Assembly: GCA_964437215.1 (NCBI GenBank)
Contig: CAYTFZ010000003.1
Coordinates: forward strand, 17,207-81,206
Source: JAAYAN01 sp964437215
GTDB taxonomy: Bacteria > Bacteroidota > Ignavibacteria > Ignavibacteriales > Melioribacteraceae
Reading direction: 5' to 3'
DNA length: 64,000 nt
Positions 53,926 through 62,813 of the stretch are shown piece after piece; the first letter of the stretch is position 1, and the number at the start of each line of letters is the position of its first letter. A model generated the notes under the pieces. That model was not told the origin of the DNA, ran no database searches, and was given only the letters and a program-made list of their open reading frames with translations. The position numbers and the translations under genes are program-made.

Positions 53926-56102
53926 CTATTTTAAGAAAACCATTTTTTTCGCTTGAACAAAAGAACCGGCTTGAATTCTGCAAACGTAAACACCCGAAGC
54001 AAGACCGTGCCTGCCGTCAGGCAGGTTTGAAGCATCGAATTTAACTTTGTATTGTCCGGCAAGCTGATCTTTGTTTACAAGAGTGGTAACCTCCTGACCC
54101 AACACATTGTATATTTTCAGATTAACAAAACTGTTTATTGGTAATTGATAACTGATTATTGTAGAAGGGTTGAACGGATTCGGATAATTCTGAGAAAGAT
54201 AAAATATTTTTTGATCTACTTCTGTTAAACTATTTGCTGAGACAATATTGGTTTCCTTTTGAGAAAATAAATAATTCCCTGACTCTGGGATGCGTTTGCT
54301 ATTATCAGAATTATCCGAATAAACATAATAAAATTCAACTGTTTCTTCTGTACCCACTTGTGGTAATTGATAACTAAAAATATTACTCTCGTTATTGCTA
54401 ATAGAATTCTCAATAAAAACATCACCTGATTTAATAAATATCCTTACTGTTTCCGGCTTTATTCCGTTTTCATCAATAAATGTTTTTTTTAGTAAAATAT
54501 CATCCTCATTTTTAATAACAACAGGATGATTTAATAANNNNNNNNNNNNNNNNNNNNNNNNNNNNNNNNNNNNNNNNNNNNNNNNNNNNNNNNNNNNNNN
54601 NNNNNNNNNNNNNNNNNNNNNNNNNNNNNNNNNNNNNTTTTTTTTAGTAAAATATCATCCTCATTTTTAATAACAACAGGATGATTTAATAATCTTTTTG
54701 CCGATAGCAATCCGTATCCGTATGCATTATCCGGATTATTATTTCTGTCACCTGATTGATGAATTAGTTTTCTTAACTGAATATTATCTAAATCGGGATA
54801 TACGGACAGCATAAGAGCCGCAATACCGGCAACAATCGGTGCCGAATACGAAGTTCCGTTGCCTGAGGAAAGTGTTCCTGAATTTGTTGCGTGATAAACA
54901 CCGACACCTTGAGCTGTTACGTCGGGTTTTATTCTTCCATCGTAGGTAGGTCCTCTTGAACTGAAACCGGCTAACTGATTGTCATTGGTAACTGCGCCGA
55001 CAGCAATGGTATTAAACCCATCTGCAGGTGCAGATATATAGTACCAGCTGCTTGAACCCTCATTTCCTGCCGAAGTAATTGTTAACACACCTCTCTCAAA
55101 AGCCATTTCTGCAGCTTTTGTACAGATTGAAGTGTTTCCGTTCATATCGGAATAAGAATAGTTTTCCGATGAATTATCAAAAATGCTGTATCCTAGCGAG
55201 CTTGAAGTAATATCAACACCGGCAGCTTCCATCCATTCGAGTGCAGCAGCATAGTTATCTTCTTCAAGACTAGTTTCGGAGCGGACATCTTCAGTTTTAG
55301 CTAAAATGAAATCTGCACCATAAGCCGGACCTATTACATTCCCTTCCCAAAATCCACCGGCAATCGAAAAGACATTAGTTCCGTGGCTATCCTGACCGTT
55401 AATATCAGACGATTCATCAGCAGTTAAAGTATCCTGAAAAATAAAATCATATTCATCGACAACATTACATCTTGATAAGGCTGGATTTCCCTTCCATCTG
55501 AATCCTGAATCTAAAAGCCCAAGCAAAACCCCTTCTCCGTTTATTCCATTTTTATGGACTATCGGCACTTCCGAAAGATCAAGCTGATTTTTAGAATAAC
55601 CGTAATCAATTATATCAACTGTTTTTTTTAATCCTTTGTTAATTTGATTGCTCTCAAATTGTTCATAATCGGACGGATTTTTAGAATTGAATGATTTAAC
55701 TTTTTCAATCTTTTCTACAAAAATATAATTTTGTATTTCTTTAATTTGCTCTTCTTTTGCTTTAACGGATACGGCATTAAACCATTTCAACCGATTAATT
55801 ATTTTTGCCCCGGTATTGCTTACTTGATTTATATAAGGCTCATAAACCGGCACATCTGCTTCACTGATATAATCAGCACCCATTTTCTTTTTTCTTCGTT
55901 CTATGCTTTTTTGCGATAGAAGTTTTTCGGCAGTTTTGTACTGTGTGGAATTTTTATGAAATGAGGTTAATTGAATTCCTTTATCTTTAAAATAAATAAG
56001 ATATTTTTCCTGAGAATATATTGAGGCAGTAAATATCAGTAAAATAAAAAACATCCATAATTTTATATTTGCTATAAATTCTTTCATTTTGCTGTTACTC
56101 AA
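53926..56102 (-). CDS. Secreted S8 serine protease with C-terminal sorting domain, split by an N-gap
   Basis: A signal peptide (L-W-M-F-F-I-L-L-I-F-T-A-S-I-Y-S) precedes a prodomain and a subtilisin domain with the triad in G-L-L-D-S-G-F, D-S-H-G-T-N-V and G-T-S-Y-S-A-P. The 100-N gap at 54538-54637 is flanked by identical 55-bp copies; removing one copy and the Ns joins the frame to the downstream part, giving about 673 residues. The C-terminus is a sorting domain (N-Y-P-N-P-F-N-P-S-T, L-K-I-Y-N-V-L-G-Q-E-V), the type IX secretion hallmark. A GC-rich hairpin sits in-frame near the end. Confidence 0.87.
54010..54025. repeat. GC-rich hairpin inserted in the sorting domain
   Basis: CCTGCC-GTCA-GGCAGG, a 6-bp stem with a 4-nt loop, stands out in A+T-rich sequence. 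It encodes part of the odd D-G-R-H-G-L-A stretch between S-N-L-P and S-G-V-Y, where relatives usually have a direct L-P-S-G-V-Y. It looks like a small palindromic insertion that preserved the frame. Confidence 0.6.
54483..54692. other. Scaffold gap (54538-54637) flanked by a 55-bp duplicated overlap
   Basis: 100 N are bounded by identical 55-bp copies at 54483-54537 and 54638-54692. The S8 protease frame is continuous if the copies are merged (470 codons from the start codon to 54692, and 60 codons from 54537 down to 54357). Same artefact as at 3385-3594. Confidence 0.92.
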
Positions 56103-56107
56103 AAATA

Positions 56108-57001
56108 TTAATCCACTGAATTAAATATCCTGCTCCACCTTATTCTGTCGAATACTTCAGTAATCTTATTCATCCCAGAGAGTGAATCTACCGAAAATGC
56201 AATAAATTCTGCTTTACCAATTATATTATTAAAAGGAATCATACTCCAGAATATTTCATTTGAACCTTTATCAGATGGAGGTCCGAAAACAATATAGAAA
56301 TCATTTTTAAATTTATATGAATCTGTTTTTGTCCCGTTAAGAAATACTTTCTCATTTTCTGCAGTAACAATTATATCAGAGTCGTCAGCTTCAATTAGCA
56401 GTTTCCAAAATTTAATTGTTTCTGCATTCAAATTAATCTCTGTACCTTTAGAGGGAACTACAACATCAGTTATATTTTCATTATAGAACGATCTGCTGAA
56501 ATCAATAATATTTATATCTGCAGAATCTGAATTAACTGCAGGATAAAGAAACGATTGCCTGTTGTATTTTTTTCTGTTTACAACCAAAGTAGTATCTGTC
56601 AGTTCAAAAGTATCTCCTGGTTTTCCTATACATTTTTTTAGATGATTTATTACTTTTTGTGTTACGGTTGCTGTATCTGTAATAATCTGTTGTATTTCAA
56701 GAACATCGCCTTCGAGCGGTTTTGTAAAATCGAATACTCTTAATGAATACATTGGTATATCTGTAAAAGGAATATTGTTAAGACTGTATGGACCATATGA
56801 TAATTTATTTACTACTACAATATCACCCTTAACAACTGAAGATCGGTATGTGTTATTGTTGATCCGAGTAAAATCAATTAAGAAATAAAATACAATTATA
56901 AGCAAAATAGAAATAGGTATTATAAACTTTAACATCTTCTTGAATTTTGCTTTACGGTTTTTCCATTTTAGAGCTTTGCCGCTGTAATCTTTTTTCCTCA
57001 T
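56108..57001 (-). CDS. lepB: Signal peptidase I (S26), divergent
   Basis: 297 residues with one N-terminal membrane helix (L-K-F-I-I-P-I-S-I-L-L-I-I-V-F-Y-F-L-I) and a periplasmic catalytic domain. The Lys box K-K-C-I-G-K-P-G-D is clear, as are the G-D-I-V-V-V-N-K-L-S-Y-G region and a later G-P-P-S-D-K-G-S-N-E. The usual S-M-x-P-T serine box is shortened to Y-R-S-S-V-V-K-G-D, so which Ser is catalytic is unclear. Position next to lepA supports the call (lepA-lepB is a common pair). Confidence 0.75.
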   Translation of the reverse strand: MRKKDYSGKALKWKNRKAKFKKMLKFIIPISILLIIVFYFLIDFTRINNNTYRSSVVKGDIVVVNKLSYGPYSLNNIPFTDIPMYSLRVFDFTKPLEGDVLEIQQIITDTATVTQKVINHLKKCIGKPGDTFELTDTTLVVNRKKYNRQSFLYPAVNSDSADINIIDFSRSFYNENITDVVVPSKGTEINLNAETIKFWKLLIEADDSDIIVTAENEKVFLNGTKTDSYKFKNDFYIVFGPPSDKGSNEIFWSMIPFNNIIGKAEFIAFSVDSLSGMNKITEVFDRIRWSRIFNSVD

Positions 57002-57015
57002 AATAAATCCTGAAT

Positions 57016-58809
57016 TTAATCCTCCAACTGAAGAACTGCAAGAAATGCTTCTTGCGGAATTTCAACATTTCCTACCTGTTTCATCCTTTTTTTACCTTCT
57101 TTTTGTTTTTCAAGAAGTTTTCTTTTACGCGTAATATCTCCGCCGTAACATTTTGCAAGTACGTTTTTTCGTAAAGCTTTTACTGTAGAACGGGATATAA
57201 CTTTAGTTCCTATAGCAGCCTGAACCGCAATTTCAAACATATGACGCGGAATTAAATCTTTTAATTTTGAGCAAACCTTTCTGCCATAATCGAAAGCCTT
57301 TTCTTTATGGACAATTACAGATAAAGCATCTACTTGCTCGTTGTTAAGTAAAATATCAAGTTTAACAAGGTCCGATTCTCTGTATCCGGTATACTCATAA
57401 TCGAATGATGCATATCCGCGCGAAGTGGATTTTAATTTGTCGTAAAAATCAAAAATAATTTCAGATAACGGAAAATCGAATTGGATATCGGCACGTGTTG
57501 GATCTAAATAGCTGGTATTTTTATAAATACCGCGTTTATCCATTGCAAGCTTCATAATGTTACCCAAGTATTCGCTCGGGGTTACAATCTGAGCTTTAAT
57601 GTAAGGTTCTTCAACTCTTTCAATTTCTCCTACCGGAGGCATATCAGCAGGATTATCAACAACAACTTTCAACCCTTTTTTTGTATAAACGTGATATTCC
57701 ACGTTAGGAAGCGTTGTTACAATATTTTGGTTATATTCTCTTTCGAGTCTTTCCTGAACGATTTCCATATGAAGCATACCTAAAAATCCTACACGGAAAC
57801 CAAATCCAAGGGCTGCAGATGTTTCGGGAGTAAAAACAAGCGCAGAATCATTGAGCCGTAATTTATCTAACGATTCACGCAAATCTTCAAAGTCGTCTGA
57901 TACGGACGGATAAAGTCCGCTGTAAACCATAGGTTTAATCTCTTTATATCCTGGAAGCGGTTTATCTGCTCCGTTTCTTGCAAGAGTAACCGTGTCTCCA
58001 ACTTTTGTATCGTGAACATCTTTAACTCCAGCAATTATATACCCTACATTGCCGGCAGATAATTCTTTCGTTTTAATTTTCGAAAGTCCCAGAATTCCTA
58101 TTTCTTCAGCTAAAAACTCCTTAGAGTTTGCAAAAAATCTTACCGCATCTTTTTCTTTTAATAATCCATTAAATACTCTGATATATGCAATTGCGCCTCT
58201 GTAAGGATCGAAAACTGAATCAAATATAAGAGCTTGTAAAGGAGCGTTGATATCTCCCTTTGGCGGGGGCACTTTTTTAACCACCCTTTCTAATATTTCT
58301 CCAATTCCCTTCTTTTCTTTTGCGCTTGCAAGAATAATATCTTCGGTATCGCAGCCAATAAGGTCTATAATCTGATTTGAAACAGTTTCAACCATCGCGC
58401 TGGGAAGATCTATTTTATTTATTACAGGAATTATTTCGAGATTAGCTTCAATCGCAAGATAAAGATTACTAATAGTCTGTGCTTCAACTCCCTGAGCTGC
58501 ATCCACAACAAGCAACGCGCCTTCGCAGGCTGCTAAAGAACGTGATACTTCGTACGAAAAGTCAACGTGTCCGGGAGTATCAATCAGATTTAAGATATAG
58601 TTCTCACCATCCGATGCTTTGTATTTCATCTGGATTGCGTGAGATTTTATGGTAATTCCTCTTTCTCTTTCCAAATCCATATCATCAAGAAGCTGAGCTT
58701 TTGCTTCTCTTTCCGAAACAGTTCCGGTTAATGCTAAAAGCCCGTCTGCAATCGTCGACTTACCATGATCAATATGTGCTATAATGCAAAAATTTCTAAA
58801 ATTATTCAT
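57016..58809 (-). CDS. lepA: Elongation factor 4
   Basis: Ribosome-associated GTPase of 597 residues. The G1 motif A-H-I-D-H-G-K-S-T, D-T-P-G-H-V-D and N-K-I-D are present. The C-terminal LepA domain includes the positive stretch A-K-C-Y-G-G-D-I-T-R-K-R-K-L-L and ends L-A-V-L-Q-L-E. Length matches LepA rather than EF-G. First gene of the lepA-lepB-S8 series. Confidence 0.97.
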   Translation of the reverse strand: MNNFRNFCIIAHIDHGKSTIADGLLALTGTVSEREAKAQLLDDMDLERERGITIKSHAIQMKYKASDGENYILNLIDTPGHVDFSYEVSRSLAACEGALLVVDAAQGVEAQTISNLYLAIEANLEIIPVINKIDLPSAMVETVSNQIIDLIGCDTEDIILASAKEKKGIGEILERVVKKVPPPKGDINAPLQALIFDSVFDPYRGAIAYIRVFNGLLKEKDAVRFFANSKEFLAEEIGILGLSKIKTKELSAGNVGYIIAGVKDVHDTKVGDTVTLARNGADKPLPGYKEIKPMVYSGLYPSVSDDFEDLRESLDKLRLNDSALVFTPETSAALGFGFRVGFLGMLHMEIVQERLEREYNQNIVTTLPNVEYHVYTKKGLKVVVDNPADMPPVGEIERVEEPYIKAQIVTPSEYLGNIMKLAMDKRGIYKNTSYLDPTRADIQFDFPLSEIIFDFYDKLKSTSRGYASFDYEYTGYRESDLVKLDILLNNEQVDALSVIVHKEKAFDYGRKVCSKLKDLIPRHMFEIAVQAAIGTKVISRSTVKALRKNVLAKCYGGDITRKRKLLEKQKEGKKRMKQVGNVEIPQEAFLAVLQLED

Positions 58810-58965
58810 ACCTTTTCATTTACAATTAACTTGTGAATATAATATTCGGCAAGCCTAAATTCAATAAATATAACTTGCAGATAATACTATTTCCATATTT
58901 TTCCCTATTAATATTTATTAAGTTATGTTTAAATTTCGTAATTAAAATCAAGCTTTGGATATAAT

Positions 58966-60774
58966 ATGAAATACATTTTAATTTTTCTAATGACGTCCGC
59001 TCTTATATTTTCGCAAAGAATAAATTTTGCAATTTTAAGCGATGTTTCAAATCTTCCCGATAATGAAATAAATAATATAATAGAAAAAATAAACTCTGTA
59101 AGTGATATAGATTTTACCGTTATTTTAGGTAACATTTCAAAAAGCGGCAGATCGGATGATATTTTAAACCTTAAAACGAAATTAGACAGGCTTAAAAAAC
59201 AATACTTTGTAATTCCCGGGCCTAATGATATTTACGCTGGTGAGTCAGCCGGAATAATTTTTAAGGATTTATGGAAAGATTATAATTTTATTTTCAACAA
59301 AGCTGATATTTTTATTATAGGGATGAATTCTTTTCTTCCTGAAAATTCCAAAGAGCAATTCAGGATTGAGGATATCGATTGGCTGAGAGATAATATTTAT
59401 GATAAAAAAGTTAAAAAATCGGTATTTATTTCGTACGCCGGTTTAAATGATAAAATAGAAAACTGGCAATACATTTGGAATCTGCTAACTGAAAAGAATA
59501 TTTCCGAAGTTTTTTGCAGCAATATAAATGATGCTAAAACGGATTTTAAAAATTTGCAGCAGATTAAAATCAAAAATTTATACGACGCTAAATCTAAATC
59601 CTTTAATATTTTTATTGCAAGTGTCGGAGAGGATTTAATTTCTTTAAGCAGGTTGGAAGACGATAATTCATTAAATTCCATACACGAAAACGGGAATCCC
59701 GCAAAAATATCTTTAGTTGATTTGCCAAAAACAGAGACTTTCGGGAATAAAATTATATGGAAGAAAAATCTTAATTTTACTTCGCTTTCAAAACCAGTTG
59801 TAAATTCAAACACAATTGTTGTATCAGATTTTGCAGGATTTCTAACAGCTTTCGATTTATCCGGTAAAAAGCTTTGGGAATACGATGCTTACGGCGATAT
59901 CCTTAGCCAGCCGGTTCTTGTTGACGGAAATATAGCTGTTTCAACAATACAAGGAGATTTGAATATTGTAAGAATGCAAGACGGGAATCATTTCCAATCT
60001 ATCGGATTTGACGAAACATTAACTTCCGATTTATTTTCGTATGATTACGGCGGCAGTAAAAAAATCATCAATGTGGAAAACAACCCGAATATTGCACTCA
60101 TTGCAGGAAGTTCTTCCGGTAAAGTTTTTTGTTACGATTATTTTACTTTGCAAGAGCTTTGGAAATTTTCGGAAGCAAAAAATATGATAAGGCATAAACC
60201 TGTAAAAATTAAGAATCAGATTATATTCACTGATATAGATGGAAATATTTTTTCGGTTGATGCAAACAGCGGATTTTTAATTTGGAAATGGAAACCTGAA
60301 GAAAAGGATATTCGGGCAGAGAATATTTTTGCAGAAAGCAACAGTGTTTTTTTGCAAAATTCTTCAGATGAAATAATTAAAATTGATGCTCTGCTTGGCA
60401 AAACAAAATGGAAAGAAAAATTTAAAAACATAAATTCGGTTTTATTATCAGAAGATAAGAGCCGAATAATATGCGTTTTGGATAATAAAATTCTTTTTAT
60501 TTCATCCGAAAACGGAAAAGTTATTAAAAATATTGATTTCAAACATAGTAACTCGGGCAACGCAGTGATTAAAGAGAATAACGGAAACATATTTATTTCT
60601 TCCGGAAAACAAGTGTTCTTAATTGATTCTGAATTAAGAACCTTACCGATTTTCGATTGCGGAAGCGGAAAAGTAGTAGATATAATTCCCGTTGAAAGCA
60701 ATAAAATTATAGTTTCCGATAACAACGGAAATCTTTATAAACTTGAATTAGCAGATAAAAATGCGAAATTTTGA
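58966..60774 (+). CDS. Pseudo-metallophosphoesterase fused to a PQQ-type beta-propeller
   Basis: 602 residues with a signal peptide (MKYILIFLMTSALIFSQ). Residues 18-240 follow the calcineurin-like phosphoesterase fold, but the metal motifs have decayed: DxH is D26-V-S28, the GD motif is G55-N56, and GNHD is G85-P-N-D88. It is therefore probably not a phosphatase. Residues 245-600 contain repeats such as A-F-D-L-S-G-K-K-L-W-E-Y and C-Y-D-Y-F-T-L-Q-E-L-W-K-F, the PQQ/quinoprotein propeller pattern. Likely periplasmic. It overlaps the HAD phosphatase gene by 14 bp. Confidence 0.7.
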   Translation: MKYILIFLMTSALIFSQRINFAILSDVSNLPDNEINNIIEKINSVSDIDFTVILGNISKSGRSDDILNLKTKLDRLKKQYFVIPGPNDIYAGESAGIIFKDLWKDYNFIFNKADIFIIGMNSFLPENSKEQFRIEDIDWLRDNIYDKKVKKSVFISYAGLNDKIENWQYIWNLLTEKNISEVFCSNINDAKTDFKNLQQIKIKNLYDAKSKSFNIFIASVGEDLISLSRLEDDNSLNSIHENGNPAKISLVDLPKTETFGNKIIWKKNLNFTSLSKPVVNSNTIVVSDFAGFLTAFDLSGKKLWEYDAYGDILSQPVLVDGNIAVSTIQGDLNIVRMQDGNHFQSIGFDETLTSDLFSYDYGGSKKIINVENNPNIALIAGSSSGKVFCYDYFTLQELWKFSEAKNMIRHKPVKIKNQIIFTDIDGNIFSVDANSGFLIWKWKPEEKDIRAENIFAESNSVFLQNSSDEIIKIDALLGKTKWKEKFKNINSVLLSEDKSRIICVLDNKILFISSENGKVIKNIDFKHSNSGNAVIKENNGNIFISSGKQVFLIDSELRTLPIFDCGSGKVVDIIPVESNKIIVSDNNGNLYKLELADKNAKF

Positions 60775-61405
60775 TTGTGTAATTTTTGATGTGGACGGAA
60801 CTCTTGTTTCATCTCTAAAACTTATTCTCGACTCGATGAATCATATCGCAAGGAAATATTTAAATAAAACTTTTTCGGATAAAGAAATATTAGATTTGTT
60901 CGGACCGACTGAAGAAGCTATTATTAAAAAGTTATATAATGAAAGATTTGAAGAAGCAGAAAAAGATTACTTCAATTTTTATTCTGATAACCATAGTGAA
61001 GTTGATATATTTAACGGGATGAAAGAAATAATTCAAGAATTAAAAGATAGAAATGTTAAACTTGCCGTATTTACAGGCAAAGGGAAAAGATCTACAGAAA
61101 TTACTCTTGAAAAAAGCGGTTATAATAACTTATTTGAAATCCTGATAACCGGCGATGACGTAAAGGAATGTAAGCCTTCGGGCGAAGGAATTATAAAAAT
61201 TTTGGATTATTTTGATGTTTCGAAAGATAAAACTTTAATGATAGGCGATTCTTCGCACGATGTTATTGCCGCTCAAGATGCCGGAGTAAAAATTGCTTCT
61301 GTTTTATGGGATAGTTTTTCGTTGGAAGAAATAATTAAACTTAAACCCGATTATCTTTTTAAGAATCTTGATGAGTTAAAAATTTTCTTATTCGAAAATA
61401 CATAA
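60761..61405 (+). CDS. HAD-superfamily hydrolase, phosphoglycolate phosphatase-like
   Basis: 214 residues with motif I D-V-D-G-T-L, motif II T-G-K-G, the conserved Lys in C-K-P-S-G-E-G and motif III I-G-D-S-S-H-D. The small helical cap between motifs I and II is of the Gph/PgmB type. The substrate is a small phosphate ester, possibly phosphoglycolate. The ATG lies inside the end of the propeller gene. Confidence 0.83.
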   Translation: MRNFDCVIFDVDGTLVSSLKLILDSMNHIARKYLNKTFSDKEILDLFGPTEEAIIKKLYNERFEEAEKDYFNFYSDNHSEVDIFNGMKEIIQELKDRNVKLAVFTGKGKRSTEITLEKSGYNNLFEILITGDDVKECKPSGEGIIKILDYFDVSKDKTLMIGDSSHDVIAAQDAGVKIASVLWDSFSLEEIIKLKPDYLFKNLDELKIFLFENT

Positions 61406-61409
61406 AAAT

Positions 61410-61436
61410 CAACCCCGTTTTTTATTTACGGGGTTG
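61410..61436 (-). terminator. Rho-independent terminator for the minus-strand barrel gene
   Basis: An 8-bp stem CAACCCCG/CGGGGTTG with an 11-nt loop. On the minus strand it is followed by ATTTTTA, a U-tract. It lies between the convergent HAD and barrel genes, 20 bp after the barrel gene stop, and may work on the plus strand as well, though without a U-tract there. Confidence 0.85.
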
Positions 61437-61455
61437 GTTATGAGTTAATAAACAG

Positions 61456-62713
61456 TTAAAAATTAAACGGATAAACAAAGGTTATACGCGGCTCAATTCT
61501 CTTTTGAGGCTTATATCCTGTAATATTATCATCCCCGTCTCTTTCGGGAGTGAAAGTCCAGTGATAAACAAGCGAAACAATCATAAACGGATAAGGTTTG
61601 TATCCCATTTCTGCAAAAAGATATGAACGGTCGTCAAGTATAAATAAATCTTTTTCATCAATTATATTTATTTTATCATAGCCTGCTCTAAGTACAAAAC
61701 TTCCATTTTCGGGTGAAATATCTGTATTCAGATGCAGAATGCCGCTCTGCGGGTATTCATCAAGTCTCTGGTAACTTCCTAATATTTTAAATGTATTTAA
61801 AACGCTTACAAGAAGTTCTCCGTAAAATCCGTTGCTGCTTTTAAATCCCGCGTCAAGCATTTGAATTTTGCTTACAACAGTTGTATCCGTTTTATTGATT
61901 TTAAATCTTTCAATTTCGTATAAAGAATTAAAATATGAAGGCAAATATCTGTTTCCGTTAAATCTTCTTTCAAGTTTCGCACGCAGATTAACAATTCCCA
62001 ATCCTTCCATATTAAGGATAGCGCCTAAAGCAGAACCGCTTCCGAAATCTATAATTTTATTATGATCAAAATAAATCTCCAAATTTGCGACGGATGTGCT
62101 TAACACCGGCAGCCCGATATCAAATCCTATGATGCTCAAACTGCCTTTATCGGTTGTCGATTTAAATTTATTATCGGAAGTAAATATTCCTGAAGTAACA
62201 CCGGCATTTTCATTGTAATCACCCGCAAAAGTTGCTCCTATTTCAAGCGAACCCAGAATCGGTATATCCCCTGCTGAAGAAAATTTAAGAGGACGTACAA
62301 ACCCTCGGATGCCAAGAACTCCAGCTTGTCCGAAATTCCCGTAAACAGATTCGAACCCGAAGTTTGTGAAGTCAATGTCGAGTTCCATCCCAATTTTACG
62401 GGTATCGTAGCTCGGACTGTTATTATAAAGATACATTATTGTTCCGTGGCCCAGTGTTGCATAGTCGAGTGCTCCCAATCTCACATAAAAGGGATCGTTT
62501 TTTTGTCCGTAACGAGCATATCTTATTATACTCAGATAATCTGAAAACTCATTAAAATTCTCTTTCCGTAATTTCCCTTCCGGACTGAATTGTAAATTAA
62601 GATCGAGACCTACCCCGAAATTAGCCAGACCGATTTCGGGAGTGAACCTGAGTGAATAAAACGGCTGATCATCAATCCATGTAACTCCTAATCCTCCGCC
62701 CAAAACTCCTTCG
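61456..62713 (-). CDS. Outer-membrane beta-barrel-like protein, 5' end lost in the gap
   Basis: At least 418 residues are visible; the frame is open into the Ns. Beta-strand-rich sequence with many Gly/aromatic pairs (F-T-P-E-I-G-L-A-N-F-G-V-G-L-D-L-N), short turns and a terminal Phe (F-V-Y-P-F-N-F) is typical of barrel proteins. The first in-frame ATG-like start falls within the domain, so the true start and signal peptide are missing. It is probably co-transcribed with the secreted protein on the other side of the gap. No family recognised. Confidence 0.6.
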
Positions 62714-62813
62714 NNNNNNNNNNNNNNNNNNNNNNNNNNNNNNNNNNNNNNNNNNNNNNNNNNNNNNNNNNNNNNNNNNNNNNNNNNNNNNNNNNNNNNN
62801 NNNNNNNNNNNNN
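62714..62813. other. Scaffold gap of unknown length
   Basis: 100 N without duplicated flanks: the left flank ends in the barrel gene's reading frame, and the right flank begins inside the sorting domain of the neighbouring gene. Both genes lose an end here, so sequence is really missing. Confidence 0.95.

Noticed and set aside
60216..60725. 169-codon minus-strand frame
   Set aside because: Antisense to the propeller protein, whose repeats explain the sequence; hydrophobic stretches are a by-product of the complementary strand.
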